The translations under genes were made by a program, and so were the position numbers. Below the pieces are notes generated by a model. That model ran no database searches. It was not told where the DNA came from and worked only from the letters and a program-made list of their open reading frames with translations. Source: Bolinopsis microptera (taxonomy: Eukaryota > Ctenophora > Tentaculata > Lobata > Bolinopsidae). Taken from it: a stretch of 60,000 bases of DNA. Positions 30,510 through 43,907 of the stretch are shown in pieces; positions within the stretch are counted from its first letter, which is position 1, and every line of letters starts with the position of its first letter. The stretch spans positions 11,933,453 through 11,993,452 of the forward strand of contig NC_087084.1 of assembly GCF_026151205.1 (NCBI RefSeq), in the 5' to 3' direction.

Positions 30510-30850
30510 CATTAAAGAAGCGGAGAGCTGTGTTGGCCGGAGATGTAGTTGTTGGATGAAGTCTCACCAGTTTCAGACACGAAACAATAGAAAAGATGTT
30601 GATCCGAGGAGCCGAGATTAAACAAACTCAGAGTCAAAGGTCTGAGCTTGTTCTTTCGTATCTTGATCAGCGCGCTCAGCCGCTAACCCGCCACCTCTCC
30701 CATTGGCCGGTGCTACAGTCACGTGACTACACGACGCTTTCTCGTTGGATAACTACAGCGAGCAGGGCTCTGATTGGCTGTTGTCGCCGTCACGTGATGT
30801 TCATGACGTTGTGCTTGTTTTCGGGAGAGTCACGTGATGAATTCTGATGG
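30510..30850 (-). promoter_or_regulatory. Candidate main promoter and leader exon of the PRDM gene
   Basis: A leader exon seems to end at 30510 (AATG|GTAAGT on the minus strand). Upstream of it lie two ATTGG (CCAAT on the minus strand) at about 30711 and 30772, three CACGTG E-boxes at 30720, 30791 and 30831, and a TGACGT half-site. The spacing and GC content stand out from the AT-rich surroundings. The transcription start cannot be placed from sequence. Confidence 0.45.
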
Positions 30851-30999
30851 GAAAATCGCTTTAACTCTCGTTTTTCTCACAGATAAATGGAGCTGACACT
30901 TGCGTGACATGTATTGAGCACGTTTTTCAGCCTGTTTGACAGCAGGCAATACAGGACCATTCCGGGGAAGTTCCACCCTGCGGAGTGTAGCTGTGCAAA

Positions 31000-33900
31000 C
31001 TCACTCAACTGAGTCAGAGCGCAAAAACTCTGAGATCAGAAGTATAAAGCTCGAAATCAGCATATGTACGTATTTGGCCTATATACGTAATACGTATCCA
31101 GGAAAAGTACGTTTGAGACGTGTTTCTCAACTTGGGTACCAGACTCTTTTTCGTTCCCGACTGATTCTTAGGGCATACAAATTGGGCCAAATTTGTATAT
31201 TAAAATGGTGAAATAAGAGTACGTCAGTCCGTGACACAGTGTAAGCGATTATTATTGTTATGTTTTATCAAACCTACAGTTGTAGGAGTGTGTAAGTTAG
31301 TACTGATATCTTGATATTACCCTTAACTGATAAGAAAAGGTAACGTTCGGCGAGAGTCAGGATTTATCATCCGCGAACATGTCGAGGTCAGGATACTTTA
31401 GGTTGATAAAAGTATACGGCAACGAATATAAATATATTTAACTTCATATCACTATATCATATAACTTTAAATCGTGACCTCAAGAAAAGTTCTTTATTTA
31501 GTTTTATCTTCAGTTCTAAATCCGTAGCTGCATATCGAACGTACCCTGCGTTGAAGTGATTTTATATGTTTTTTCTGACTACACGCACAGAACCTAAAAT
31601 AAATGTAATACTCCAAGTACTACTACTTGAATTGAAGTTGACTACAAGCGCCCCCCTGTTGGCGCCCCCGGCCCTTTTGGAGCCCCTTCCTAAAATTAAA
31701 CAAATTAGATGATTTTAGAGGATATACACCGGTAAAATTTCTAAAAAAGTGTGTTTCTAGAGCAAAACGCTCAGTTTTGCTAGTACCGTAATTAAGTTTT
31801 TCGAAATTGTCCCACATTCAAACGACGATTTGGCGCCCCCTAAGATTGCTCTGTTTATTTTGGCTTTAAGGGGTCGTTCACATATTAAGTAATCATTTTT
31901 TGGAACATTTTTACCCCCCCCCCCCCCCTCCGTAATCAGTTTTACACATAGCTATAATTGTGTCAAAATTACACTAGCGTAATCATTTGGAAACCCAATT
32001 AAACAAATATGACATGATTTAAGTTTTAACTGAGCTTTCTTTTCATCCGATTTGACACACGCTGCCGGCTGCAACCCCTTTTGATCGCGCAAGAGAGAGG
32101 TATGCAACGTGAAGCAACATCCGATTGGTCGACAACTTCCATTTACTGGGCTAATGGGGATTGAAAATATCTAACAATAACATAACGTAAGGGAACCCCT
32201 TTGAGATTATCATACCTCGATACCGACTACAGAACCCTCCCAAGGGGTTCTTAAAAATGGAAATTAAAATTGAAATAAGAAAATAACAATTTCTACAAAT
32301 TGTAAATATCACAGTTATTGTTGGTTAATAATTGTTGAATATCTTTTTACTAATCAGTAGCTTTTCTAACCCTGCGTGCGTGATTTGGACTCCAACACTA
32401 CTTCAATTAAAGTTTTTGTTGATTACATAAAATATCTGCTAACTCGAGTACAAGACTTTTGTTTGCGATCGGATCATGAACAGTTTCTGGTGTTGGTCTT
32501 TCTCCCTCAAACATTTCCCTCCATTATAAATGTGCTAGAAATTAAAACTTCGATAACACGTGACTCAAACCACGTGCTAAAGCCACTCTCCCACGTGTTT
32601 AGCAGTCACGTGACAATCACATTGCCCACGTGACAGCTTTACCCTACACGTTCGCTGCCAATAATATTTACTAGGGAAGAAGGCAATACCTCTAGTGCTT
32701 GCAAACAAACATAATTAGAAGTACCCCCCGCAGCACCCGAGCAACATCCCCCATTCCTTATTTGGACATATCATTGACCATATAAGGAAGTATTTACCAT
32801 ATAAGGAGTGGTACAATTCCTCAGTGAACAGAGTTAACTAGCTGATAGCCCAGTGGGGTTGATTAGACCCCCAGCTAGTATTCAAACAGGTTTGGTTTGA
32901 CAATAACAGCTCACTTGGTGGGGGTTGATCATGGTTACTACTTACTAAACAGTGTTATAGTTACTAAACAGTGTGGATATAACTGGTTGTTGCTAGTTAT
33001 AGAGGGAGATGTTAGAGAAATGTGCTGTGGTAGTAGAATCATGATCAGGGTTTCAAATCACCAATGATTGTTCACTTTGAAAAGATAAACTTCAAAATGA
33101 AGAGAGGGAACAGTCCTCTGATTCCAAGCATATCCTAAAGGTTTCAACACGGGAATTAAAAAACTTTCCAGGGATTCAAGTCAAGCTTGATTGTCGAAAG
33201 AGAAATTAATGATAGCCAGTCTCCGTGTTGTTACTTTCTCTTTCGCCCATTTTTTCAATCTTATAATCTCCACGCCAAAATGCCCCTTTTCTTCGTTCAG
33301 TAACCTTGAACAGTCCCTTTCAATTGCTTGAACATGACAAATCTTCATTGTTCATGCACATTACCATATCTCACTATATCAAATGACTATAAATTATTGA
33401 TGATGCTGCCCGTTTGTATTTGTTAAAGTATACAATTTCAAACTTTTATTCTTGCATCAATCAAATATAGACCACATAAATCATATGCTAACCACTAACC
33501 AGGCATAATAATAATTTATTGGCGGTCCTCTACATGGCTCAGCCGGGACCTGGAGTCAGATTAAAAACTCGATCAGCGTATGCTAGTGTCTTGTACTATA
33601 ATCTTATAATTGTACTATCAAGTACTATTGCGCCCTTCACTCGTATAGATGCATGATTAAAGGATGCATCTTCCCCTCACCGTCTTTATTTTATTTTTAT
33701 CGCCATACGGTTTTCAGGTTGCACACACAAGACAGTCCCGGTGTAAAGCTGACCCACCGCTCGAAGTTAACTAATGAAGTTAATTAAAACGTCGTTATGG
33801 CGTTTAAGGTCCCGTGCAATAAATAACGTGCACGTTGACACGTCTTGGCAAGGTGCAAAGTTATCGTGCTTAATCAATATCAGCGTGATAACGAGATAAT

Positions 33901-34600
33901 GAGCTAATCATGTAAAATAGGTCGACCCTCTCTCTCTCTTTATAACTTTTCTCTTTAGCCCATCTATCTGGCAGAATGAAAAGACGGCTGTAAAAAGGAC
34001 GATTTATTCATAAAAATGAAATTATACTGTTGTTTTGTATAGTGTATTTAATCTAATAATGCAGTGTCAACAATCTTTCGCTGTAACCAATTAGGACTTT
34101 TATTGTTTTAATAATCTTACTCTTTACTAAATAATAATAATAATAGTAATACGAAATCAAGTAATTGAATCCCATATTATAGATTACGTACAATTTCATC
34201 GTGATACTTTAGAATATACGATTTTCCTTGAAAATATGCGGATAAGGGTTTATTTACAAACTATTCGTCTCGCTTCTCTATTAAACACTCTAACAGCTTC
34301 GAGATAAGTACATTTAATTATGTTTTGTAAAACATTTGAAAAAAGGTCACGACATTCAATAAACTGTAACTTAACAAATACTCTGCCACACAAAACTATC
34401 TCCCACACAAAAAAAACATTAAATCCTTTTGATTTGCTCAAAATAAGAAAGCTGCAATCACACTTTAAAACAAATTGTAAGAACACGTGTCAAATTTAAC
34501 AGTATCAAGTGATAACGTTAACACGTTATCCGTCACGTGCCAATGTTATCAGTCCTCAGTCTTCAGACACGTATAACAACAGTAGTAAATTATTGGACAG
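31000..34600. other. Intergenic region upstream of the PRDM promoter
   Basis: Contains the truncated Harbinger-type MITE (31,868), CACGTG clusters at 32,560-32,630 and 34,485-34,540, and no convincing exon on either strand. Confidence 0.5.
31868..32000. mobile_element. PIF/Harbinger-type MITE, left part
   Basis: Starts AAGGGGTCGTTCACATATTA, continues with a C-run and TCCGTAATCAGTTTTACACA exactly as in the copy at 52,031, then diverges near 32,000 with no right terminal repeat. Truncated. Confidence 0.7.
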
Positions 34601-34660
34601 GGATATCTGAAATTCTGGTCTCCTGACAGCAAATTCTCCCCGTCTCCCTCTGTCCACTCT

Positions 34661-37600
34661 TCAGTACTTCGATTGAACGAACTGTCTGGATGTGGAATCA
34701 AGGTTTTTAAATGATATTTCCTTGCGTTCTAAAACAATGTTTGAATAATTTATCGTGCTCTGGACAGCAGAAATTTCTATTTTACGCTGTTGAAACTTGA
34801 AACTGTGCAACATGAGATAGCATTGTGTTTGAAAGAAATTATATTAAGCATTTGCAACTTATTTCGTTAGTTTTCAGGTGCATAACCCGAGCGCCGTATG
34901 TATTTAAATTTATTACATACCTTCATCATCAAACAATGCCACAATTTCACTATCACACGAATTCGCAACAGCTGCATTTCCTATTGCAACTACTATCGCT
35001 TCTCTCTCAATTTCACTTTCACATTTACTTTCACTTTCACTTTCATTACTGGTCTTAGTCTCACTATCACAGTCACTTTTTCTCTCTTTCTCACGCTCCC
35101 ATTTATCTTCAAGGATCACTGGTAGCTTTTTGTACTTTAACTTTTGCGTTCGTTTATCTTTTGGGTCTATACTGACACATGTTAATAAAATAGACTTCCT
35201 TATCTTTTATCTAACTTTCAAAGTTTTGAAAGTTGACAATTTTAAAATTATCTGTCAAACTTACCTTGACATTAACAACTCATGTCAGTTTGTCGGCTTA
35301 TCAGTTTGTCGGTTTGTCAGTTTGTCAGTTTGTCACTTTTTCAGTTTGTCACTTTGTCAGTTTATCAGTTTATCATTTATTCAGTTTGTCACTTTATCAG
35401 TTATTACCTTTATGATGAGACAGCATGCTATGAGGCCGGCTATGTTTGGGGGACCCAGACACAGTATCGAGAAGATTACTCCCCATAGCACTGATCGCTC
35501 CTAACCTAGAGATACCGTGTAGATCGTTGTACCGTGCTGCTTCGTTTTGTTCTCGCTGTATCATGTCCTCCTCCTAGGAGAAGTGTTAGAGTGCAGATTC
35601 TTTGTAAAATCCGGATTGGAATATTATTTATGAGTCGCATAGTTGAAATGTTTTTTATTTCCTTTCCTCCTTGAATAATTCCTTTTCTCCTTGAATAATT
35701 CCTTTCCTGATAAGAACATTTTCCTTGTCGCATCAAACGGGATCAATAGAAATTTACCCAAGAAAACAGCGAGCTCTTTGTTTAAAAGAAAGGTTGCACA
35801 TTGAACTGTAATGTGACTGTGACTGTGAACCAACAAATTGCATATTTATTATTTGATTTTTTCTTAAAGCTAGGCACAAAATAAAACCTTGTGTTTCACA
35901 AACCTTTATTCCCTGATATCTGGCTCTAAGTTCACTGATCATCGTCTCGTCCAGTGCACCCCGCTCTGCTTTACACCTCACTCTTCCTAAAAATAATATA
36001 ACTTTTTTTTTTCAAACTTTTTGAAACAACAAGGAAAAACAATCAACATGAATTTTCATCGATGTAGATTAAATATAGCATAAACGTTTTGAAATAAAAC
36101 GAATTGTTTCAAAGAAATAGAACAAGGTAGTTGGTAACAACACTTACCACCGTTATCAATCACTATTATTGGAACGTACATCGTGGCCAGTACTTGGTCG
36201 GGGGTGTATCCATTACGATATAAATCCCACAGCTTAAGATATTTCCTTGTGTTAAGGTTACCGTAATTATTCATTTTCTATAGTTTAAATATTTACTTGT
36301 GTTTTTGTTTTGGATGGAAATATTTCGTAGGCTCCACTTTCAAAAATGGGTATCCAATATCCATATCAGATTTTATCTCGGAAAATACGATGGTTGAAAT
36401 TTCTTGTCTTATATAAGCATCATATAAAATTAGGACAATCTCTAAAACAACAAAATAGTTGACACCTGTAATAGAGTACGCTCTTTCTCGAAGGTCATGT
36501 CCTCGAAAATACCCCCAGCTTTAAAGTCAAACCCCACCCCTATACGAGCATCGTGTTTTATCATCCGCAAACCTCGTTCTCTACATCTGAAGCAGGACCA
36601 GGTTATCTTAGAATACACTTTCTGTTTCAGATTTGATCTATATTTATGATGATATATTCATTTATAATTATGTAATAAAGTTATTATATTCGTAAACATT
36701 GACTGGCTTATAAACCAGTCCCCCAAACAAACAAAACAAACAAACAGGTAACACAGGATGGTTACACACAGGACTTATAAACCAGTCCCCAAACAAACAA
36801 AACAAACAAACAGGTAACACAGGATGGTTAAACACAGGACTTATAAACCAGTCCCCAAACAAAGAAAACAAACAAACAGGTAACACAGGATGGTTAAACA
36901 CAGGACTTATAAACCAGTCCCCAAACAAACAAAACAAACAAACAGGTAACACAGGATGGTTAAACACAAGGCTTTACAATGTGTACCAACGAATCAATAC
37001 ATCGTCAACATGTGAGTGAAATGTCTTGAATTTGAAACTTTGAAACATGTTTTGAATCATTTTTTAACCTAACCTGATTTTAAAGAAATAACTAACTCAG
37101 AGAAAATATTTACGACTAGATCTGACCTGGACTTGTGTGCACCCATTAAAACAACACGCGACACAAATACTCACGCATCGCTACCGCATGAACACTACCA
37201 GTGAACTACCACAAACCACACAATAAATCACAAAATTTCGGCCTGGTGATCCTATTGGAGTGCTTGGTAAAGTTATTGTCAGCAAACTCTTTGTGATATG
37301 GTGTGACGGCTGGATTATTAATAGTATTCTGTTTTCCTGGTAATGAGCTGATATTGGTACCTAACAATCGCACCTTCCTGGAGCAATACGACTTGCACGT
37401 GCACAATTACAACTTGCACGTGCTCGCTCAGTGATACAACTTGCATATGGTCTCGCTTATTCTGGCATTCAGATATTCAGAGCTGCTCTACTATCTGCTC
37501 TTATTCCAGAAAATTCGTTGAGTGGGTCAAAATGAGTTGACAAGTACGTTGTCCCTTATCCTAACCGTAACATCACCCAAAGTATTAGTAAGTGTAACCG

Positions 37601-38517
37601 CAATCTTTATGAGAAACTATAATAGGCATGATCGATCCGTTTGTTGTTCTAAAGCTATCTCATGATGACATAAAAGTGAGAAAGATTATTAAACTTAAGT
37701 GCAGGTGTGAAATTTGGTTTTTACCTTTTGTTCACCGCGCCAAACAACCTTAGTTGTATTTGAAAACAAAAGTTGAAACACGTCCAAATTCAGGATAAAA
37801 GTAAAAAACAATTTAATTGTTACGCGCGTCGCACTGTTACTTTATAGTTTATATACTGATACATCATTAATTGTAAATATTAAGTAGAAACTAAGTCTCT
37901 AATGTACAAATGAATGATTAATGGCCAATGGCAGTAGAATAATTACTAAATAATTGCAACCAATTATCTAATTTTCTTCTCCTTTCAACCGTTTTTTAAC
38001 TGTGGGAAAATAATAAATCAATCTTTTTTTTAAAGTCATCCATTTTCATGACTGAAGCTTTGTTGAGGTCGAGTAATGATCAGTGCCAATATTATTATAA
38101 TGTGGCTTTATAAAGCCACAACTCACCAGACACCAAGCTTGTGGGTTATAACCCACAAGCTTGGTGTCAGGTGAGTTGCACGTGTGCATGATCGTGGCTG
38201 TATCATCAGTTACAGCAAAAGTTTTCTTAACAAGTTTTAATAAAAACGGTTAGCAATTATTATTAACCTTGAGCGTTTAAATTATTCATTTTTATGGTTT
38301 GTTATTAGTTTGATCAATATAATCCTTCATTCCTCCTATTATTATACTAATTGTTAATTAGTTAATTAGTTAATTAGTTAATTACCGACCTATACTCTTC
38401 ACCATTATCCACTGCCAATGCCATTTTAATGGAGGGACGGCGTGATGTTTCCCATTTTTCTAACAGATTATTGTAGATCTCCTTCTTTTTCTCTGTTCTG
38501 GACGTTTTCTTGCTCAT
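34661..38517 (-). CDS. Unrecognised multi-exon gene (candidate exons)
   Basis: Candidate exons: 38517-38386 (ATG start; basic MSKKTSRTEKKKEIYNNLLE...), 36277-36148, 35986-35904, 35500-35408 (hydrophobic, doubtful), 35171-34921 and 34728-34661 (stop). Joints 38386/36277, 36148/35986 and 35904/35500 close in phase with AG/GT, and 34921/34728 also closes. The joint into 35171 does not, so one exon is missing or mis-called. Distinctive peptides are KYLKLWDLYRNGYTPDQVLA, KYKKLPVILEDKWEREKERK and a Ser/Glu-rich acidic stretch. No known domain is recognised; 38,380-35,000 also holds a minisatellite and palindromes. Confidence 0.45.
35283..35402. repeat. 8-10-bp repeat (CAGTTTGTCACTTTGT-like)
   Basis: About fourteen degenerate units of TCAGTTTGTC/TCACTTTGTC/TCAGTTTATC between candidate exons of the unrecognised minus-strand gene. 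Spurious frames on the plus strand. Confidence 0.85.
36700..36968. repeat. Four-copy tandem repeat, unit about 66 bp
   Basis: Each unit contains CTTATAAACCAGTCCCCAAA, an ACAAACAAAC tract and AGGTAACACAGGATGGTTA. The minus-strand frame through it (LPVCLFCLFGDW repeats) is low-complexity and not a gene. Confidence 0.92.
38101..38178. repeat. Two adjacent perfect palindromes
   Basis: TGTGGCTTTATAAAGCCACA (38101-38120) abuts a 60-bp hairpin (38119-38178) whose inner 40 bp are a perfect palindrome centred on GTGGGTTATAACCCAC. Strong cruciform potential. It may be a MITE without internal sequence. Confidence 0.85.
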
Positions 38518-39784
38518 GGTAAGCACTGAGCTTAGAGCTAGAAGAGCTATTTAACGTTCACAACATGAACAATCTTAATTTACTACGAAATAATCCGTCA
38601 CTACAATATGCAATAGCAGAGGCAATATTTAAGTGCGGCGAAAAGTGTGATTATTTTGACTCCGTTCAGTCTTGGACTTGTAAGGGCCTACAATCCTCGC
38701 GTTGGAATCATTAGAATGTTCATGTACTCACCAAACAAAGTTGGTGTCCTTTTACCCAAAATTTATACCATCTGAATTCTTAAAATGGAACTATTGGTAT
38801 ACATTTTGCAAGTATTGCTACTCGGCAGTCATATTTCTTCAAAATCAAAAATAGCTTATAATTATATTTAGAAATTATCGCTATGATTTGACGGAAAGAT
38901 TCTTTCCCTTCCTTCGGTTTATAATCAGGAGGGAGACTGGGAGAGGCGGGATATTCGACTGAATTCGGCTCCGGTTTAAATATCCGGTTACAGTCCGGTT
39001 TAAAACCTGCTTAAGCCAGGAAACAGGAAAAAGTGCGAAAAAGTGCGGGAAACGGCAAATAGTGCGATTATCCGCACCTGCCGCACTTATATCTTGCCTC
39101 TGCTACGTTAGATATACGAATTCTATGAACGAAAACGAACAGAAATATAAACTAAAACTACCAATTCAACTTCTTAAACTTAAACTGCAACATATCTACA
39201 AGTACAAATTATTTGAACGAGAACGAAATAATGACAACAAAAGTGAAAACGGAGTCCACAGAAGGTTTAATTGACGACTGTGACAATGTAGACTATACAA
39301 TGGTATGGCTCTAACTCATTTGTAGGTTTACAACCTACCAGGACGCGCGCCGAGTTGGACTCGTCGACTCGTCGACGGTTCCAATATATGGAACAGATAT
39401 TTTACGAGTATCACCCGTTAATAACTCATCGGTCTTGTGATGATGGTATTTGATATATAGAGCTATTAAAACCTGTCCCAGCCATTATGGCATTACCAGG
39501 ATTACCAGGATTAGCAAATTTTATTTGCTAGCAATTACAATCCGGTGTTAACCAAAGCATCAAAAAATCGTTTAAATGTTGTCTAAAAATTCGGTAAATG
39601 AAACCGATTGAGATAGTAGTACTCCTTATTACTCCCTATATATCCCTGCACCTTACCGTTTTATTCCGGCACGTTTAGCTGCCAGGTCTATTCGGTGCTT
39701 TTGTTGCACTTTCTGAAGAGCAACTGAAGTTCTTCTAACCAAGTTGTTAGGTCCAGTCATCAGCAGTAACGGGTCCAGATCTGA

Positions 39785-40325
39785 AAAGGGGTATGGTTAC
39801 TTAGGTTATTCATACTGTGGTTACTGAGATTACTGTGGTTACTGTGGTTACTGTGGTTACTGCGGTTACTGTGGTTCCTGAGGTTATTGAGGTTACTGTG
39901 GTTACTGTGGTTACTGTGGTTACTGTGGTTACTGTGGTTACTGTGGTTACTGTGGTTACTGTGGTTACTATGGTCATTATGGTTACTGCGGTAACTGTGG
40001 TTACTGAGGGTATCCATACTGTGGTTACAGTGGTTACTATGGTTATTATGGTAACTGTGGTAACTGTGGTAACTGTGGTAACTGTGGTAACTGTGGTAAC
40101 TGTGGTAACTGTGGTAACTGTGGTAACTGTGGTAACTGTGGTAACTGTGGTAACTGTGGTAACTGTGGTAACTGTGATAACTGTGGTAACTGTGGTAACT
40201 GTGGTAACTGTGGTAACTGTGGTAACTGTGGTAACTGTGGTAACTGTGGTTACTGTGGTTATGGTAACTGTGGTTACTGAGGTTACTGACGTTACTGAAG
40301 TTAATGTGGTTACTGTGGTTACAGT
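39785..40325. repeat. 9-bp satellite (TGTGGTTAC / TGTGGTAAC)
   Basis: About 55 near-perfect 9-bp units. The first block (39,830-40,015) is mostly GGTTACTGT and the second (40,050-40,245) GGTAACTGT. It is open on both strands, giving artefactual VVT/TVT repeats of about 210 residues. No evidence of coding. Confidence 0.95.
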
Positions 40326-41087
40326 GGATATTAAGTGGTTACCTTGGCCACTATTGAAACTCGTCATTGCGAAACGACATTGGAAATGTGCGCTCATTTC
40401 AATCAAATTCAAACTAAGTAAAACACATTTTTCAAACAAAATTCTGAAGAATCGTGCAATTAAATGGTAGCAATACGGGTAAAAGTATTATACATACCAC
40501 CCATTTCCTAATACGTTTTGCAGGTAAACTGATTAGTAGTAGTAACCTCAGGTTTGTTCAGAAAACGCAATGAACAATTGTAATAACTATAAGTCAGCAG
40601 TTTTGCTTCCGGATGTGCAGTTTCGTGCTTTCTTTGGAACCACTTTCTGAGGTATCCAAAAGTTTCCTAGTACAGAGTATTTATAAACTTAAGCAAATTG
40701 TAAGTGAATGCTTAACAATCCAAATTTTCTTCACTAAAATCTGGAAGCGAATAAAGCAAACTAATCTACTAAAATACTTGCTCAAACTGCGTTGTGGTCA
40801 GTACGAATGCACCGTTAATCTATATTAACCAATTCTCCAGAAAGCTATTAAATCCCACTAATTGCTAGATTAATAAAACGATGGATCCTGAACATGGACA
40901 ATTATAATAGTAAACCAGAGGAAAATCACACCAAAAGTTACTACGTAAATTGTGCGCGCGTTTGAACTCAGCTAGAACTAGAAGTGAAGAATATATCATG
41001 TGTACACATTCTGAACATTACTAAGACTTAAGACGGAAGGATACTGTCTCTTTATCTACTGACTACTACTCAACGTTTAGTTAACAG

Positions 41088-41153
41088 GTTAAGTACGGAA
41101 GGTATGATCGGTACAACTATGCAGATCCACCATCTTACAGCCTGGATCCAGAC
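41088..41153 (+). CDS. Candidate orphan exon with PPSY motif
   Basis: Between acceptor TTAACAG and a weak donor GAC|GTACCA, 22 codons in phase 0 encode VKYGRYDRYNYADPPSYSLD and PD. Pro/Tyr-rich leaders with PPxY motifs are common in PLAC8-like and other membrane proteins, and the phase would fit the exon at 51701, but the intron would exceed 10 kb and contain a retrotransposon. Speculative. Confidence 0.2.
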
Positions 41154-41801
41154 GTACCAACAAATGCTCCATGTATTTCAGCACGCACAGTATTCACAAT
41201 TTACAATTCAGCCCGTACCAAAACCTGTTGTTTTGTACTTCGCAATGTAACAATATTTTTTGTAGATGTGCAATACTCAAAGTTCAGATTTTACTCCAAT
41301 TTCTTGTTCTCAGTCAGATCTTTATCCGTCTCTTTGTTTTTAGAGCAAAAGCGGTAGTATTATTATTAGTAACTATAGTAACTATAGTAACTATAGTAAC
41401 TATAGTAACTATGACTGTGTCTGGTGCTCGTATTTGCAAATTTTATTGGGCAATTTCTAGATGTCTGTTGGTTGAACTAACGCTCAATTAAAAGATTAAA
41501 CATCAATACAAGCAAAGAAAGGAATACAGCACAGATTAAACAACACCATGGATTAACAACAAACCACTGTTTGAGGTTTATCCGTAATAAAACATTGCAT
41601 TACTATCTTTACAATTTGATGGTGTAACTCATCGAGAATTATAACTTTTTGAATGATCTAGAACTCTTTTGAATCTTAAAATAGAAAGCTTTTCAGAATA
41701 AAGGTCCTAATAATATAGGTGGAGAATAATGAAACAAGAATAAGAGTGTTATACCGTTTCGCAATCGTCCGAACTTTTAACGCCGTAGTCATAACCCAGC
41801 C

Positions 41802-42115
41802 TCAGCAATCGATAAAACAACGTAACGACAACTCAAATATCAGGCATAGAACAAAAACAAGACATATTAGAATTTGCTCACCCTGGCATACTTCTTGTTT
41901 GGTGTCCCTCCTGTTTACTTTAAAAGCTGATCTTCTCCCATGAAACATTTTGGGTTCAGTACTAATTTCCCCTAGCTCCTTCTCCACGTGCATCACCTCT
42001 TCTACCACCTCTACCTGATCCAGTCCGATTCTCTGCATCACCTCTTCTACCACCTCTACCTGATCCAGTCCGATTCTCTGCATCTCGCTCTGTGTTGCTG
42101 GCTTCAGAGATCAGT
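41802..42115 (-). CDS. Possible exon with 15-residue internal duplication
   Basis: The minus-strand frame reads LKPATQSE then two exact copies of MQRIGLDQVEVVEEV, encoded by a 45-bp tandem repeat at about 41992-42080, then MHVEKELGEIS...FHGRRSAFK before a possible donor (AAA|GTAAAC). The acidic Val/Glu pattern is coding-like, but neither acceptor nor neighbouring exons are clear. Confidence 0.25.
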
Positions 42116-43135
42116 GATTTCTTTTATGTTTCTTGGCTTCTGCATCATCTAGAGTTATTTGTCGTTATTTTATGATGATCCTTATAATTATATAGGCCTA
42201 AAGTTGTCATGACTCATTGGCTCCTTACTTTAAGGGGTTTTATTTTTAAGCGGTTGAATATGAAACGACCGGTCTTTCTGGTTTCCAGAAGTAATGTAGT
42301 GTTACGGTTGTGATTATTATGGGTTAAGTTTATGACGACTTTTACAAATAATCCAAGCCGTAAGGGTCTTAATTTAACACCAATCATGTCACGATGATGA
42401 TTAAAAGTTCATTTTCCGCTGCTAATTTTTGATCAGCAGTTACAATAGGCAATAACTTAAACACAAACAATCTACATCCCGTGTGCTAGCAATTAAGTCC
42501 AAGAAAAGATATCGCTACCACTATCTAATAAAATAAAGAACACAAAAGGGAGCTCACTGGATCCGAGTACAATCTTCAATCTAAATAGGTAATGTAAATG
42601 TTGACGCTAACAGCTTAACAGAGATTTGTCCTGCCCGCAGATCTGTCAACCAGTTGCAGTATACTAATAACTAACCAGTTGAACCAGTTGAAGTATAATA
42701 CTAATAGTAATAACTTCTGTGCAACTTCGCCAACTCTAGTACTAGCTTATTCGAATACGTTGAAAGTATTAGTTGAACTAATAGTTCAACCGTCGAGTTA
42801 CGCTCAATCGTTACTCCTTAAAAGTATAATTGTATATTACCTAGGGACTAATATACTCAGATATTTAAAAACGTAAATAGAAGATAATATGGGGTAAGGA
42901 GAGGCTGGTGCCGTCCAGTAAAATATTTTACTGTTCGTTTGTAAAGTTTACATTGCGGACCCTTTAGATCAAATGGGATCCGTGTGTCGCCAAAAGATTA
43001 CTGTAGTTTCCTGATGAGTTTAACAATACACTAAAGATCTGCCCAGTTGATAATTAGATAGTGTAGTCCTATGTGGTTCAATAACGGGAGAATACAAAAA
43101 TAAAGATTTAAGACTCGAAATTCTATCCAACGCGT

Positions 43136-43264
43136 GACACGTGACAATGATTTTGGAGTCTGATTAGTTAATTATAGTGGATGCTGATTAGCGGATTCTA
43201 ATTGCCAGTGTCAAAACATATGCCTCACCCCACCACCATGAATCCACATCTATAAGCCGAGTTT
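43136..43264 (+). repeat. Dispersed repeat, copy 1
   Basis: Starts GACACGTGACAATGATTTTG and aligns over about 120 bp with 58819-58935 (TGATTAG/TGATTGG, GATAGTGGAT, CACC/CCAC blocks). Neither copy has an ORF; the other copy retains CCAAT and E-box motifs and a TATATAA. Confidence 0.6.
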
Positions 43265-43713
43265 GTTTCGACTTTTTTCTAGAATATCCGATTTTAAAAA
43301 GATGTATGGTATAAAGTTTTACATTAGTCTCATCTCTCAAAATTACGAATATAGATGAAATGCAGCCAGACTGTATTATAATTATCTGTACACAGTGATT
43401 TCAGATCAGACTGCAGTAGTATTGTGAAAAACCCGATAATAAAAGATTTGTAAGATTTACTAAAACGTACAGAGAGTTAAAACCAAAAGAGCACATTAAG
43501 CTTGTATTTAACCAAAACATTCTGCAGAACCTTTTAACCTGAACATGTGCTGTTAGGAAAGTCCATGTAGTTGTTCTCGAGAACTAGGCCCCGTAAACTG
43601 TACCCTCTTCTACAGTTCTACATCACACAATACATCGTTACAATTACAAACGTCAAACTCACAGCTCTTATATGAGATGCTCTCTGATCTTAGCTCTTAT
43701 CTCGAAAATACTA

Positions 43714-43907
43714 CAGTTAAACCCCGATTTACCGCGGAGTTTGGGGAAAAGGAAACAGCCGCGGTAAATCGGGGTTTGCGGTAAATCGGGGGTTTTTATT
43801 ATAACTATAATACATTGTGCATGTTAAGCCCTATTTGAGGGAAGGAAATGGCCGCGGTAAATCGGGGTTTGCAGTAAATGGGGGCGCGGTAAATGGGGGT
43901 TTTACTG
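43714..43907. mobile_element. Pogo/mariner-like MITE
   Basis: 194 bp bounded by TA, with inverted ends CAGTTAAACCCC / GGGGGTTTTACTG. Interior repeats of CGCGGTAAATCGGGG. The CAGT-A-CCCC end with TA target is characteristic of pogo-like Tc1/mariner elements. Confidence 0.8.

Noticed and set aside
36668-36967. 99-codon minus frame with LPVCLFCLFGDW repeats
   Set aside because: Entirely explained by the 66-bp tandem repeat.
39810-40470. Frames of more than 200 codons on both strands (VVT/TVT repeats)
   Set aside because: Pure 9-bp satellite. Any 3n repeat without stops stays open on both strands; no splice or start context.
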